Origin: Tachypleus tridentatus | Taxonomy: Eukaryota > Arthropoda > Merostomata > Xiphosura > Limulidae | Length of the DNA stretch: 64,000 bases | Direction of reading: 5' to 3' | Assembly: GCF_004210375.1 (NCBI RefSeq) | Contig: NC_134837.1 | Span: 165,643,310-165,707,309, forward strand | Shown here: positions 12,901 through 25,779 of the stretch, piece by piece | Layout: every line of letters begins with the position of its first letter | Position numbering within the stretch: position 1 is the stretch's first letter | Program-made: the position numbers and the translations under genes | The notes under the pieces: model-generated | Told to the model about the DNA's origin: nothing | Database searches by the model: none | Seen by the model: the letters and a program-made list of their open reading frames with translations, nothing else

Positions 12901-15019
12901 TAAATATGCTGTGTTTATGATACTAATAATTTTTATTATGTGTTACAATTTGTGTCCAGTTCACTTATTCCTTAGCCTAGGCCCAGATAGTATTACTTTG
13001 TTGTTGTTTTTTTTACTTTACTTCTCAATGTATACTAGACGTATCTGATTTATTTTCTCAGATAACCAGTTTACTAAAAACACTACAATTTCTATATGTC
13101 AAATCAGTTTATCTGATATGTGTGAATCTTAGCTTAAACATACTAAATTGGTTTACCGTTGTTCATTAAAATAGATATATTTAGGCGTATGTTTTACATT
13201 TTTCAAGGCGGTTTCTAGTTAATACAGATTAATCTTAATTCATTCATAATTTAAAACTTATTTACGAATTTTTCATTTTTACATGTTTCAGAAAATTTGC
13301 TTTTATGTGGTAGGGACTTTCTATCACTTTTTTATTTTCATGCGTAAAACAGCATTGTATTGAAATATGTTACTGTTCTTCACGTTTTAGAAACTAATAA
13401 GTTTGATGTTTCATACATTTGTTTAACTAAGTACGTTTAAAATGTCAAATGTTAAAAACTCCTGATCCAAGTTAAACATATACAAACAAAAGCAACACGC
13501 AAAATAAACTCTTAAATTTTAGTAATTATATTAACATTCTCTGATTTAATGTCAAGATGAAAGAAATAATTGTGTTTTTTATTAAGATTTTAGTTTAAAA
13601 TATTTATGACATCCGTTTGGAGGGAAGCAATGTTTTTTATGTAATAATTGTCTTAAGTAAGCCAATCCTTAGGTCATTTCAAGATTACATCTTGTTATCC
13701 TTACAAATCACCTAAAACAATATATTAATTTATGTATTATGTTTTTCTCACCATAATTAACATATATTTTTATATAAGTATTTGGAAAATAAGCACCATT
13801 GATGTTACTAGTTTATTCTTCTGGATTTTGCAGCAGACACGTTGTTTAAAATGCTTAAAAGATAGAAAATGCCCAATCTATCATTCGATTCACCACTTGT
13901 TACTGAGATAAACCGATTTCATAAAAATATACTTCCCATCTGTAACACTTTTCAAACAGTGTGTCTGTTGAATAATCTAGAAGTAGAGAGAGGTAGCATC
14001 AATGTTGCAATTTTTTTAAAAACGTGTGTAAAAACAGATTCATTACCATAAGTAAAAGACAACCAAAACACCATATATACAAGATAGCATTCTCCAATGT
14101 AAAAAGCCTGTTATTTTTTGTTCTATTTACCTTTTTCGAAGGCTGCTGACGAAAGAATGAATTATACGAAAGTAGTAACAAATACATAAATTGGGCTTTG
14201 TATTTCTTTTTTAGTATATTTATATGTATTGGTATTTTATATTTCAAAATACAAACTCTTTTGTGTTAAGATAACCCAAACAAGAACGATAAACAAAAAG
14301 CAACAAAACTTTATTAAGTTTCCATTACATTACGAGTAATTTTAAAATGGTATGAAGATATGTTATTTAATTGTTTTTTTCATTTCCAAATTTTTCAATC
14401 ACTGTTAACCATTGAAAAAAACCTACCCAAATTTCTATTCAAACACGACATTTATCGAAATGATTCACCAAAAAATGGAAGTAATAGGATATGAAATTGA
14501 TAAATATTTCAATGTATTTTACAATAAACAAATAAAAATAGTTATAAAAGCGTATTAATAAAAGGTAATGACACTAAAAATTCATTACGTTAGCTATAAG
14601 CGATTATTCAAAATACAAAGAAGCTATAACTTCAGGTTTTGTTCCTGAATGATTGGTTAAAGTTCAGTTCTAAATATTTATTTATGTATCCGAGCTAAAT
14701 TGATATATACGATAAGATAAAACTATTTTATTATATATCTTGGTATAAACAGAAAATGTGAATAGTTTCATTTAAAGTTAATAAATATGTTTTGTTTCTA
14801 TCATTTTCATAGCGTCTATTTAACTAATTCACTGTTTAACATTTAATGAAATATACGTTTTGTTCATATTCTCTTTCCAAATATATTTATCCCTGTATGT
14901 ATTGGAGTGAAAGAAAGAACTGAATTTTATTGAGAAAGTAATAAGAAATTAAGATGTTATTTTAACTGAATCATGAATGTTCTGAACAACGTGTGATTCT
15001 TTATGGATAAAATATTAGG
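12901..15019. other. No gene recognised; very AT-rich
   Basis: Long T- and A-rich sequence with no recognised repeat. Short opposite-strand open frames at 13869-14247 have no domain features. Confidence 0.4.
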
Positions 15020-15034
15020 TGTACCATTTAAATT

Positions 15035-16345
15035 GCTTTTGTACAATATTGTGCAAAAGTGTTAGGACAAGAGAATGTTTCATTATTTTTCCAATTTGTA
15101 GGCTTAATTCTTCTATACTCTTAGAAAATGTAAATTTTAACGCTATTGTAATGCTTCACTGGTTCCGTGTTGACAGCTGAATGATCCAGGATGAGAATAC
15201 TTATCATTCTTTAGAATGTCTATATTCTTGTACCAAGGGCTACTCATAAGGGTCCTGCTTGAACGAACGCATTGATCAAATTCACCACAATCCAGAAAGC
15301 GTAGAGAATTAATTGTCAGTAAAGCAGAAAGCTTGCATACAAACCTTACATGATTCTAGTTGGACTCTCTGGTAAATTGCTACAGACTTGAAATGTTGCC
15401 CAAACACTGTTACGTATACACTAGATCGTGATACTGAGACAGGTAAATTTACGAATAGATTTGTTTATAGTTAAGTACAAAGCTACACAATGAACAATCT
15501 GTTCTCTGCTCACCACGGGTGTCCGAAGACATTCTGTTGTGCTACTGGTGGACTTGAAAATAGGAAAGGATGAGGCAGAACACCTAAACTCAATGATATT
15601 AACATTAGGTGTCTTATGGAGTCTTCTGGACAGAAGGATGGCCGCCACTGATCTCAAGCATGAAATAAACGACCATGAACCAAATGGTAAAAAATTGTTC
15701 CAGATCTAGAGTATCAAGAAGACTCAACGAGAATGAAATATTTAGTCGTATAGCAGTTTGTTTGTTTTTTACATTACTTTTATCTGCTCATGTTATAAAG
15801 ATATTGAAATGTGCTAAAAATACATAAACTTAAATGTTGATGTTTGGAAAAGGGTATTATGGACGGATGAGTCCATATTTGAAATTTTTAGTTCAAATCG
15901 TAGGTTGTATGTTCGGCGGTAAAAAGGTACTTAACTCAATGCATGGCACCTACTATGAAAATGAAACATGGAAAAGGCAGTGTGAAGGTTTGAAGGTGTT
16001 TTTCTGCTGAGGTGACAAGAGATATTTGCAAAATAGATGAAATAATGGACTAGTCCAAGTAGTTTGTTTATCATTGGTAAAGGATTATACTACATAGAAG
16101 ATAATGACCCCAAACGCTGATCCAACCCATACAGAAATTACTTAGCTGTGAAAAAACAACAACTGCTGGAGTCATTTAAATAATTCAATTGCTACCACAA
16201 AGCCATGAACTAAACCCAATTGAATAGATCAAAAACTTGACAAGTCAAAAGTTATTTCAAAATAAACTTTATGAGAGTTTACTTGAGACGTTTGGGGTAA
16301 AATTCCAAAGGACACTTTGATTAAATACGTTGCAACAATACACGC
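15035..16345 (+). pseudogene. Tc1-type element fossil
   Basis: It starts near 'attgtgcaaaagtgttagga', typical of Tc1 ends. At 15844-15922 it encodes VLWTDESIFEIFSSNRRLYV followed by RR, holding the first catalytic Asp (the W-(S/T)-D-E-S motif). Near 16105-16240 it encodes decayed EDNDPK, NYLAVKKQQLLES and N-x-x-P-I-E-like blocks, the regions around the second Asp and final Glu. Many stops and frameshifts are present, and a family 2 SINE lies inside at 15458..15552. It is plus-strand, opposite to the fossil at 12.0-12.9 kb. Confidence 0.7.
15458..15552 (-). repeat. SINE family 2 with internal deletion
   Basis: The tail half ('gttaagtacaaagctacaca', 'gctcaccacgggtgtc') joins directly to the tRNA-like 5' end ('attctgttgtgctactggtg'). 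The B-box segment between them is missing. It is nested in the Tc1 fossil. Confidence 0.7.
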
Positions 16346-16354
16346 AAATATTAG

Positions 16355-16483
16355 CACCCCAGTGACAACAGCAGTATGTCTGCGGACCCAAACTGCTAAA
16401 ACTCGGATTTCGATACCCCTGGTGGGCAGAGAACAGATGGCTCATTGTGTAGTTTCGTGCTTAATTCTAAACAAACAAACAAA
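16355..16483 (+). repeat. SINE family 2, full length
   Basis: It begins 'ccccagtgacaacagcagta', carries B-box-like 'ggatttcgatacccctgg' and ends 'cgtgcttaattctaaacaaa' plus a (caaa)n tail. Only about 10 bp separate it from the last Tc1 block. Confidence 0.8.
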
Positions 16484-17314
16484 ATATTAACTATTTGCTG
16501 AACTCAAACACTTACACTGGGTTTATGTTGTATTAAGTGAGAAGATGAATAAAAGTTTGATGTTTTACCTGTAACTTACTTCACACTGTTCTTTGAAAGT
16601 AGTTTCCCGGTTGAACAGCGATAAATCTTTGGAGTTATAGTGAAATTTACTGAAAATGGGTATTTTCAGCGATAATAAAAGAGCCATTAGATGCTTTGTA
16701 AATTACTTTTCGCACCAGGGCACTAAAGTTACACATCAAACGAATTACATTTTGGACCGAAAAGAACTAACATCTCACTTCCATACCTGGTTAGGGGCTT
16801 GCACATGTGCATATAGCTATATAAATATAATAGTACTGGCTGTTGTATGCCATGTAACTACTTCGCAGGTCGTAAATAGATCTTCATCAAAACTGATAAG
16901 GACGCTCATAGGTTCATGCTTACAAATGTTCAGTTTTGAATCTTGTGTTTTGTAGGAGTTTTTTTACTATTACTTCACTCCCTGTTGATGGATTTTTATT
17001 AATTTTGGCTTGAAGGTAGGTTGGATACATGCAAATTTGCGCTTTCATATTTTGTTTTGGAGCTTTCATGGGTGTTTTTGGATTTTTTGGTTTTTGCAAA
17101 ACTACTTAAAAGGGAAGCAACTTTTCATATCCTAAAATAACCTTTCATTAATCATATTTACATAACTTCCGTCCAAGGGTGGGGTACTCCAGCTTGTTTA
17201 TAATGTATATATATATAAAGTTCTTGTATGAAGTCTAAATTTATTCAAGAGTTTTTCAAGTGTCATTTTTCTGGTATGTCTGTGAAAAAATAAAGTGAAA
17301 ACCATCAACTGACA

Positions 17315-17400
17315 CGTTTGTTTGTTTCTTGTTGAGCACAAAGCTACATAATGGGCTGTCTGTGACTTGAGGTATTGAAATACGATTTACTGCTTGGCAA
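17315..17400 (-). repeat. SINE family 2, decayed partial copy
   Basis: 'gtttgtttcttgttgagcac', then 'aaagctacataatgggctgt' and a degenerate B-box segment; the tRNA-like end is lost. Confidence 0.6.
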
Positions 17401-17758
17401 TCATAGTGAAACGTATAAATAACGTATTTATACAAATAAAATTACAGGTAAAAATAAAACATTTACTATCTAAAATTTAAAAACAACCTTCATATTGTAG
17501 CTTATTTCGTGTCTATGAGAACATTTGCAACCTTTCAACGTTATAAAAATTCACCCTTTTTATGTATTTTGGGGAGTAAATTAAACACTAGGACACCTGC
17601 ATAAAGTGGAAAGTTTTGATTTATGATAAATAAATACGATCTTTTTTTGGCTGAGCACTTTGGTAGTTATGGCAATGACGAACGAGGGAATGCATTATAA
17701 TTTTCCTTTGGAATACAGTGTATTACATATCACTCAGTTATTCTAAATTCAACTCCTG

Positions 17759-18025
17759 TTGTCCCTCATATGGATCAGTGGACATTTATCATTCAATATA
17801 TATCAAACAGTAGATTTCAGCCTAAAGGATAGCTTATCATTTTTACCAAACAAAACACATACCGAGAACAACTTGGTACTCAGTTTTATGGAACAAAATG
17901 ACCTACCGATAACTGACTATAGTGGCCAGGTATTTGACAATGATGTAAAAGTGCCAGAAAAGTACCTAAAGATAAAGGATAGAATCAACAAAAAATATAT
18001 CTTGAAGAATACGTTCTTTGTGTAG
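17759..18025 (+). other. Unassigned open frame, 88 codons
   Basis: The translation has mixed, protein-like composition in its second half (FMEQNDLPITDYSGQVFDND followed by VKVPEKYLKIKDRI). I recognise no family. No clear splice acceptor precedes it, and a decayed SINE follows at once. It could be a transposon remnant, a host exon fragment, or chance. Confidence 0.2.
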
Positions 18026-18077
18026 CTGTGACATTAAATTCACTATCATTTGTTTGATTCAGATATTTGCACGAAGT

Positions 18078-18302
18078 TCTTCAAGGACTGTCTTCACTAG
18101 ACGTTCCTAATTTTGAAATGATAGACGAGAGAGAAAACAACTGGTAACCACCGCTCACCGCCAGCACTTGGGTTACTCTGATCGAATTTAACTGTCACTT
18201 TTTATTTAGCACTCATGTCCACAAAGAATGGAGGGTGATCTTACGACAATGAGACGCAAACAGTGCACTCTTGGATGACCATTAGGCCATACTCGGCCTG
18301 AG
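18078..18302 (-). repeat. SINE family 1, strongly diverged
   Basis: The order of family 1 blocks is kept ('ctgtcttcactagacgttcc', 'aaccaccgctcaccgccagc', and a degraded head ending 'ggccatactcggcctga'). The divergence is much higher than in other copies, suggesting an old insertion. Confidence 0.6.
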
Positions 18303-19015
18303 GTTAGTAAGTATTAGTACTAGAAGTGTATGTACCTTAGCCAATTCTATTTTTGACAAGTTTTTTTATTCTATTGTTTTTTCTTCTTCCAAACACTTTT
18401 CAAACAACCGCCATTTTTAAATTTCTCGGCACACTGACTTTAAACTTAGTAAGTTTATAACTTTGTCTAGTCTTTTCTTGGTCATCTAATCAGTCATCTA
18501 ATATTTTGACCAATGAACATGGAATTAGTTGCTAAAATATTTTTTACAAGTCCCATAAATACATATAAATATATATATATATATACTTAAAACATTTGAG
18601 ATACGCTCATTTTCACTCATTTTAGGAGTAGGGGTTAAAAGTTAAATAAACACACGATTTTAAAGGTTTTGTTCAATTACCTATCCTTGTTTTTATCAAT
18701 TTACATGAAATTTGGCACAAACATACTTTTATACAGATACACATTTACAAACAAAAATGTTGGACTTACCTATCTTTAGTAATTCTAGGGGGCGAGATAC
18801 CTCAAAATGCATAATAGTATGGTTCTTTGACAATTACTCCGAAGTACATGGGTTGTTTTACATGGAATTTGGTATAAAGATACTCTTTTACATGCCCCAA
18901 ACAGATATGTAAACACTTATGGAATTTTTGTCTTTTGCTCAATGTTTTAACGAGGAAAGCACAATTTGATGGTTGAACTATCCACGTGTATATTAACGAA
19001 CTTACATGCGATTTG

Positions 19016-19140
19016 TTCCCCGCTGGGATAGCAATAAGTCTGCGGATTTACAACGCTAAAATTATGGGATCGATTCTCCTTGGTGGATACAGAAGATAGC
19101 CTGATGTAGTTTTGCTATAAAAGAAACACACATACAAACG
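19016..19140 (+). repeat. SINE family 3, near full length
   Basis: It runs from 'ccccgctgggatagcaataa' through 'tttacaacgctaaaattatg' and B-box-like 'ggatcgattctcc' to an 'aaacacacatacaaac' tail. Confidence 0.75.
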
Positions 19141-19547
19141 ATTTAATACAAATATACTTTCTTGTAGGTCTCAAGCAGTGAAATAAACATGTTTCAAAGC
19201 TTTTGTGTTTTTTACAATTTTTGTGATGTCGAAATTGTCCATGTTGGGATTGTGTGGTGAAGATATGTTGCATTCGCCCACGAATGTTTGAATATTTATT
19301 TATGTCTATCTTCTAAAAAGTTAAACATCAAATGTTTATCAAATCCTTTAAAAAAAAAACAAGGTGCAGTAAAAGGATTTTGTCTTAACAATTCCAGTAC
19401 TAGGACTACACTAAATGAACTAAGAGCGAAATATGGTACCACCATATATGGAGAATACATAGATAAATTTGTTGTAGAATGGTGTTTTAGACAGAACAAT
19501 CATTGTGTGAATTGTAGTTTGCAAACACTGGTGTATACTTACCCACT

Positions 19548-19789
19548 GCTGTCAGCTATCTTCACTAGCCGTCCCTAATTTAGCAGTGTAAGTCTAGAGG
19601 GAAGGCAGCTAGTCATCACCACTCACCGCCAACGTTTGGGCTACTCTTTTCACCAACGAATAATGGCATTGTTCGTCACATTATAACGCCCCACGGCTAA
19701 AAGAGAGAGCATGTGTGGCGTGACGAGGATTCGAACCCGTGACCCTCAGATTATGAGCAGAGTCCCTAACCACCTAGCGATGCCAGGCC
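19548..19789 (-). repeat. SINE family 1, tail-truncated head and body
   Basis: The reverse complement shows the tRNA-like head ('ggcctggcatcgctaggtgg'), the B-box 'gggttcgaatcc' and the body to 'gatagctgacag'. The extreme tail is missing. Confidence 0.85.
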
Positions 19790-20420
19790 AAATATGAGGG
19801 AGAAACTCTATTTTTTAAGACAGGATGAAAGTTCTAGGGATTGAACTAAAAAACCGTGATATAATTTATTCTGAATGTTTCATGTATTATGAGAGCCAAG
19901 ACTAACGTTTTGAAGACTTTAGAATTTTATGACACTGCTGCTGATTCTGCTGACTCCAAAATTGGTAAAACAAACTTTTGAAAAGTAACTTGAACATATT
20001 TTTTTATAAATAGTCTTAATATGATATAGTTGTTTTTTTTAAGATATAGGACAGAACTATAAGGATGTGGAAATATAGATACGTAATCAACACTAACTGG
20101 GGTACTCATACGTTGGACAGATGAAATGTTTGTAGCAAAATACAGGAAAATGTGCTTCTACTTTTTCTTAACATAACAAACATTAAAAGTGCAATAGAAA
20201 TAGATAAAGGTACCAATACTGGAAAGAAAGATAGTATTTTGAATAATTCTAACAATAGTGGTTACATAGTTTATTTTCATGTTGAGATATATAAAACATA
20301 GGTAGTTTTTCCCATATTATATAAGAAATTAAATGGAGGTCTAGTCTCCATTATTTTCTTCGTGCCATTCTTTATTATTGTGTTATGTTTAGTGCTCATT
20401 GATCAAGAAACGCATATGGT

Positions 20421-20689
20421 TTGCTTGCTTGTTTTGAAGTTCCTGTAAAACTACACGAGGGCTGTCTGCGCTAACCGTTCCTAATTTAGAAGTGTGAGAC
20501 GGTAACTATTCATCACCACCCACCTCCAAAAATAGGCTACTATTTTTACTAACGAATAGTAGAACTGATCGTCACGTTATTACGTCCCTACAGCTAAAAG
20601 GACGACCATGTTCGGTGTGACAGGGATTCGAACCCCCGACCCTCAGATTACGAGTTGAGTATCTTAACCCCCTGGGCACGCTTGGCCCC
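20421..20689 (-). repeat. SINE family 1, full length
   Basis: All blocks are present, from 'taaaactacacgagggctgt' to 'cctgggcacgcttggccccc'. The B-box is intact ('gggattcgaacccccgac' on the plus strand). Confidence 0.85.
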
Positions 20690-21042
20690 CCTAAACGTGT
20701 ACAGAACAGATACTTACACAGATATTGACGATTATTTGTATATATATTTTATGAAAAACAATAAACTGGGAAAGTTATGATTGTTGAAAACAGCTTTAAA
20801 TGTTGTTTTTTTTTTTACTGTGTTCTCAAATAATTTTGAAATGATGGGTAAAAATTTTAATGTTTTTTTTTAAAAACAAAACAAAAAATAGTAACTTGTG
20901 AAGAAAAGTGGAATAAAGGAGATTACAGAGATAAGATAAGATAAGAATTAAAAAATGTTATTTCCAAGATCTACATTGGATAAAAATCTATTAAATAACC
21001 AACAAAATGTTAGAACCAAATATCTACTAGCTTAATAAAAGA

Positions 21043-21167
21043 GGTGTGTGTGTGTTTGTTTTCTTATAGCAAAGCCACATCGAGCTATCTGCTGAGTCCA
21101 CTGAGGGAAATCGAACTCCTAATTTTAGCGTTGTAAATTCGTAGACTTACCTCTGTACCAACAGGCT
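21043..21167 (-). repeat. SINE family 3, full length
   Basis: A TG-rich tail strand, 'cttatagcaaagccacatcg', B-box-like 'gaaatcgaactcc' and 'gcgttgtaaattcgtagact' are all present. Confidence 0.8.
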
Positions 21168-22097
21168 ACTTATAAAGGGGCAAATGACAGATTTTAAAAC
21201 AAACAAATAACATAAAACACAGTAAAGCAATTTCGAAAAACAAGGTCTAAATCATAGAATTTGAATAACAAAATAAAGTTAGAGACAGAAAGAAAGTGTT
21301 TCTTTTTTTTTGCGATGTGTGGCGTGTGTGTGTGTTCATATACCTGTGTTCACAAATTTCAGTTATTTGTACGTGTAAAGTTTATGGAAAACAAACAACG
21401 TTTTTTGAAATATATGATTATTTGAATAAGCTTATAAAATGTTGTGAGATACAAATGATTCCGAGACCAAACATTAACATTTATTATTCTATGTGTTGTT
21501 TGTATTATGACGTCTACTACGTCATAATAGTTGATTGTTTCTTTCCTTAAAATGTGTTGTTGAGTGATGTTCATTAAACTATCCTTAGCTACGAGAAAAC
21601 CAGAAACAAAAACATGAATGAATTTGAAGGACAGATAAACGAAGTGAATTCTTTTAGTTGAATTAAACTGGGTGTGTGCTTATACAGTCTTTGATACTTC
21701 CAAGAACAGTGGGGTTTCGTTTTTGATCGGATATACTTATTGTATTTGTTTTTCGAGATAAGTGTCCGTAGATCTTTGTTTCTGGTCTGTTTGTTGCAGG
21801 TTATTTTATATGCCACTCCTAATAAATGCACAGCATGCTTAGTCACATTGGTATGTGTAATAAAACCATTCTCAAACTTCTTCTTGTGTCAACATTTGCT
21901 TTGCATTTTAACTTTTGACAAGATGAACTATTGTTTCACATAAAATTGTGAAAGAAATAATAGCTATTTATGCGACACCAAAATTTGTTAACGAAAGAAG
22001 ATAAAAACTTGACTTGAAAACGACTAAACAAATCTAAGAAAATTGTTTAACTTTAGGCTAAATTCTTAAATATACCTTTGTCTCTTTTTCACAGATA

Positions 22098-22117
22098 TAT
22101 ATATATATATATATATT
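22098..22117. repeat. (AT)n microsatellite
   Basis: A perfect alternating AT tract of about 20 bp. Shorter ones occur near 18568, 32293, 42302, 43619, 55181, 59883 and 63222. Confidence 0.8.
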
Positions 22118-22149
22118 TATATCGGCATTTGTGTATAGTGTTAAAATAA

Positions 22150-22305
22150 AAAATATATAACGTTAAAATCATTTCAAAATAATTACTCAACATATTTCGA
22201 CGTGTTGCACATGTCGATTCCTGAAGATGACGTGCGATACGTCGAAACATGTAGAGTTATTATTATGTAATGATTTTAATTGTTTTTTTTTAATTTAACG
22301 TTGTG
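22150..22305. repeat. Long imperfect inverted repeat (MITE-like)
   Basis: The arms 'aacgttaaaatcattt' and 'aatgattttaattg...aacgtt' enclose a second arm pair ('tttcgacgtgttgcacatgt' against 'gtgcgatacgtcgaaacatg') around a central 'cgattcctgaagatga'. The nested near-palindrome of about 150 bp could be a miniature inverted-repeat element. The centre also resembles the 3' ends of some retroelements, so its class is open. Confidence 0.5.
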
Positions 22306-22420
22306 GGTTGTTTGTTTCTTTTTTAATTTCGATGAGACTGAAGAAACACCAAACAGGTAAATGGTCACTGTAAGTATCTTGACCTACTTGAAAATTTACA
22401 AATGTTCGACTCATTGTACT

Positions 22421-22687
22421 ATTTGTTTGTTTTTGTATTTTGCGTAAAGCTACACGAGGGCTATCCGCGCTAGCCGTCCCTAATTTAGCAGTTTAAGGCT
22501 AGAGGGAAGGCAGCTAGTCGTCACCACCCACCGTCAACTCTTGGACTACTCTTTTACCAACAAATAGTGGGATCGACCGTGACATTACAAAGCCGTCACG
22601 GCTGAAAGGGCAAGCATGTTTGGTGTGACGGGCATTCGAACCCGTGACCCTCAGATTACGAGTCGAGTGCCTTAACCACCGAGCCAT
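22421..22687 (-). repeat. SINE family 1, full length
   Basis: A (tttg)n tail strand, 'gcgtaaagctacacgagggc', the whole body, B-box 'cattcgaacccgtgacc' and head 'ccttaaccaccgagccataa'. It lies about 60 bp from a family 2 SINE in the same orientation. Confidence 0.85.
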
Positions 22688-22747
22688 AACGTTGTGTATT
22701 TATTATTTTACAAAGACGTGGTTTGAGAAAACAAGACATTATAAGAG

Positions 22748-22871
22748 TTGTTGTTTTGAATTAAGCACAAAGCTACACAATAGGCTATCTGTGCTCTGCC
22801 CACCATGGGTATCGAAACCCGGTTTTTAGCGTTGTAAGTCCACAGACATACCGCTAAGCCACTGGAGGACT
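22748..22871 (-). repeat. SINE family 2, full length with target-site duplication
   Basis: The best family 2 copy. It is flanked by the 10 bp direct repeat 'attataagag' (22738..22747 and 22872..22881). The reverse complement shows a tRNA-like head with 'gcggtatgtctgtggactta', B-box-like 'ggtttcgatacccatgg' and the 'gtagctttgtgcttaattca' tail. The duplication shows LINE-type insertion. Confidence 0.9.
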
Positions 22872-23388
22872 ATTATAAGAGCCAACAGTTATATCATATT
22901 TGCTAATTCCGATATAAGGATATTTTTTGCCGGTATTGACATTTTCATCATTTTGTAAAAAACACTTAACAAGAAATAATTGAAGTTATTTAACATCAAA
23001 GTTCTCTCAGACTATTCTCAGTAAATACTTCCACTGAAGAGTCGGAAGTTAGTTTCACGTTCATTCGGATAGAAGTAGACTTCTTCTGGGGGTGAGAAGA
23101 ATGAATGATAAGTTGGTTGTTTATAGTTCCAAACTCTTCCAACAGGTAGAGGGGACGGAGGAGGATTGTTACGTAAAATATCTGGAATATATCAGAATAC
23201 AGTCACACATTGAAAATTGACTAACCATGTTTTAATTGTTTATTTTAATTTTCAGAAAGAATAATGAAATTCTTAAAAACCATTAAGAGTAATATAATAG
23301 CCATCAAAATAAAAATCTCTGTGACCTATTGTAATTTTTAGAAAGAGTACTGAAATTAAGAAAATATTATTAACAGTGTCGAGAAAAG

Positions 23389-23511
23389 TCCCCCACTGGT
23401 ACAGCTGTACGTCTACGAATTTACAATGCTAAAATCAGCGGTTCGATTCCTCTCCGTGGACTCAGCAGGCAGCCCGATGTGGCTTTGCTATCAGAAAACA
23501 CACACACACAC
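23389..23511 (+). repeat. SINE family 3, full length with target-site duplication
   Basis: It runs from 'ccccactggtacagctgtac' through 'tttacaatgctaaaatcagc' and B-box 'ggttcgattcctc' to a (CA)n tail. The flanks 'gtgtcgagaaaa' (23376..23387) and 'gtgtccagaaaa' (23512..23523) form a 12 bp duplication with one mismatch. Confidence 0.9.
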
Positions 23512-23613
23512 GTGTCCAGAAAAATAGAGATTTGCAACGTTCCACGTGTTCGGTAATTTAACCTCCGCAGTCATAGACGCATTTTGTTTTTTTCAGTGTG
23601 TTGGAAGTTTATA

Positions 23614-23703
23614 AGTGTGTGTGAGTGTGTGTGTTTATTTTCTTGTAACAAAGCCACATCAGATTATCTCTTGTGTTCGATGAGGGGAATCGAACCCCAG
23701 CTT
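23614..23703 (-). repeat. SINE family 3, head-truncated
   Basis: A TG-rich tail strand, 'cttgtaacaaagccacatca' and B-box 'ggggaatcgaaccccagc'. It faces the copy at 23389..23511 as an inverted pair about 100 bp apart. Confidence 0.75.
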
Positions 23704-24049
23704 ATTAGTACCTAAACTGTTACCTACAAATGAAGACCATTATTAAATTGGCTTACTCTACTGAATTGAACAACTAAAACACATATAGAAATCGTAATTG
23801 AAAATAACAATAAATAACGAACCATTGAGAAATATTCTGTTGAGTATTCACGGGTTTGTTTGTTTGTTTTTGTTTGTTATATTTTAGTAAATTTTATCAA
23901 GGATTTTCTGTACATAGTCTTTCCTAAATTCGAACTGGTGGCGAACAATATAATCCACAAATTATTGAATTACTTTTGTTCTGATCCAAGAGTAGAATTA
24001 TACTATCACTATTATTGCGCGCCCATGGCATCAGGTCGCGAACCATAGA

Positions 24050-25740
24050 TCCTCGGATTCACTATGTGGGAATGCTATCTGTTAGGCTATATTTGTATCG
24101 GTGCACTGATGCACGGTAGGATTTCAGTCACTTACTAGAACGTTTAAGATTATGCCCTATCCAGAGTGTAAAAATAGATAAATCATACATCATTTGTCAC
24201 GTAATTAAAAACCCACACATAACGTAGAATCCAACACTTGTTCCGTAAATTACTTTGTAAGATATGGGACACAATAAGCTTAATATCATTGTTCTACTGT
24301 CTTAGTTACAAAAAAAAAATATTATTACAAATGAATTATATAAAGAGTGTTCCGAAAACTGTTATGTTTGTTGTATCGCAGTCAGTTTGATAAGTTCTGG
24401 TATTGACCAAAACGTATTATCGACAATTGATTTAAGTGTTGTTGAAATACCATAATATACATTCTTATTTCTCGGAAAAAATAACAAAGGACTGAATAAA
24501 GGATATAGTTTAAAAATTCAGTAAGCATAGTTCTATTGTCTAAGGACAAATATAACATAGTAATCACTCCTTCGTCAGCTTAAAAAATACTCACACCATA
24601 ACAAGTGATTTTATATTCTTTTTTGTTTCTGTCCTTTTGTAATGCTTTAAAATACTTGTTAAAGTTGCTGCTTAGAATAAATACTATTTATCGACCTTAC
24701 GATTTTATCCAAATAGTACATTACAGCAAGTTAATCAACTCTAGCCAGCAAGACATTGAATATAGTTATATTTCGCTATATCATTCTTGATATCATATGC
24801 AATTCACTCCATGTTTGCTATATCTTATTCTTTCTTAATATTTCAATGTATTTCGTTACTAGTAGTTTAAAAAGGCACTTTTCTATTTTAAATACAGAAA
24901 AATAATCCAACTGAGGGGCGTCAAACATTGACTACTTTGTCATAAACTATAAGATGAATATACCAAATTGCTTTATAAACTGTATATGGTATGTTGATAC
25001 TTTTAATGGCATGGTAAACGTATTAAAAACTTACTACTAGATTATTTTACAAGAGAAATTAATAGTCAAATGAGCAATAAGTTTAGGGCCAATAAATAAT
25101 TGCAAACCTCACTAAGAGAATTAGGATTACTGTTTTTTTCTTTTATTTTCTCTATAATCCATGAAATGACGCACGACCTTCTAGACGTATGGTCAAACTA
25201 CAAGTCACCCCTTGCGAGCTTCAGCTTTGGTGATGAATATGTTTTGAATGTTGTCTTTCAAACGTACCGATAATTCTAGTTTTCTTTACGAAGTTTATAA
25301 CCGGCGAATGCCCTGCGTTTTTATATACAATTAAATCGATATTTACATAATGCAGTTCAAAGGCCTAGCCTTATTTGTCTGTTTATTTTCGTTTCTTTTT
25401 GTCTGTAAGTAGATACATGTTATAAAAGCTTAACCCTCCCTTGGAGCACCCTATCATCAAATACAGATTAACAAACGCAGAAGAAAACCGCCAAACGTGC
25501 AATTTTCTTTATTGGAGAGAAAATATATAAAATACAACTTTTTCTTTAGGCCAAGTAACTACGAAACAGATTATTATACCTATTAGGCCCAGGTCTGTGG
25601 AAAATAACATTTGATATTTTACAAATTGTTACGTCTAGGAGATTTTAATATGCTATTGCAGACATGTTTTAAGGGAAAAGATTCTGAGTTCAATTGAAAA
25701 ATTGAATTATGCAACCATAAACTTGAATATAATCGTGTTG
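24050..25740. other. No gene recognised
   Basis: AT-rich DNA with no recognised repeat or exon. A scrap near 24000-24090 ('catcaggtcgcgaaccatag') vaguely resembles the head of SINE family 1 but is too short to call. Confidence 0.35.
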
Positions 25741-25779
25741 AAAACGCAACATACACTTAAGATTTCAAGAATTTAGTAA

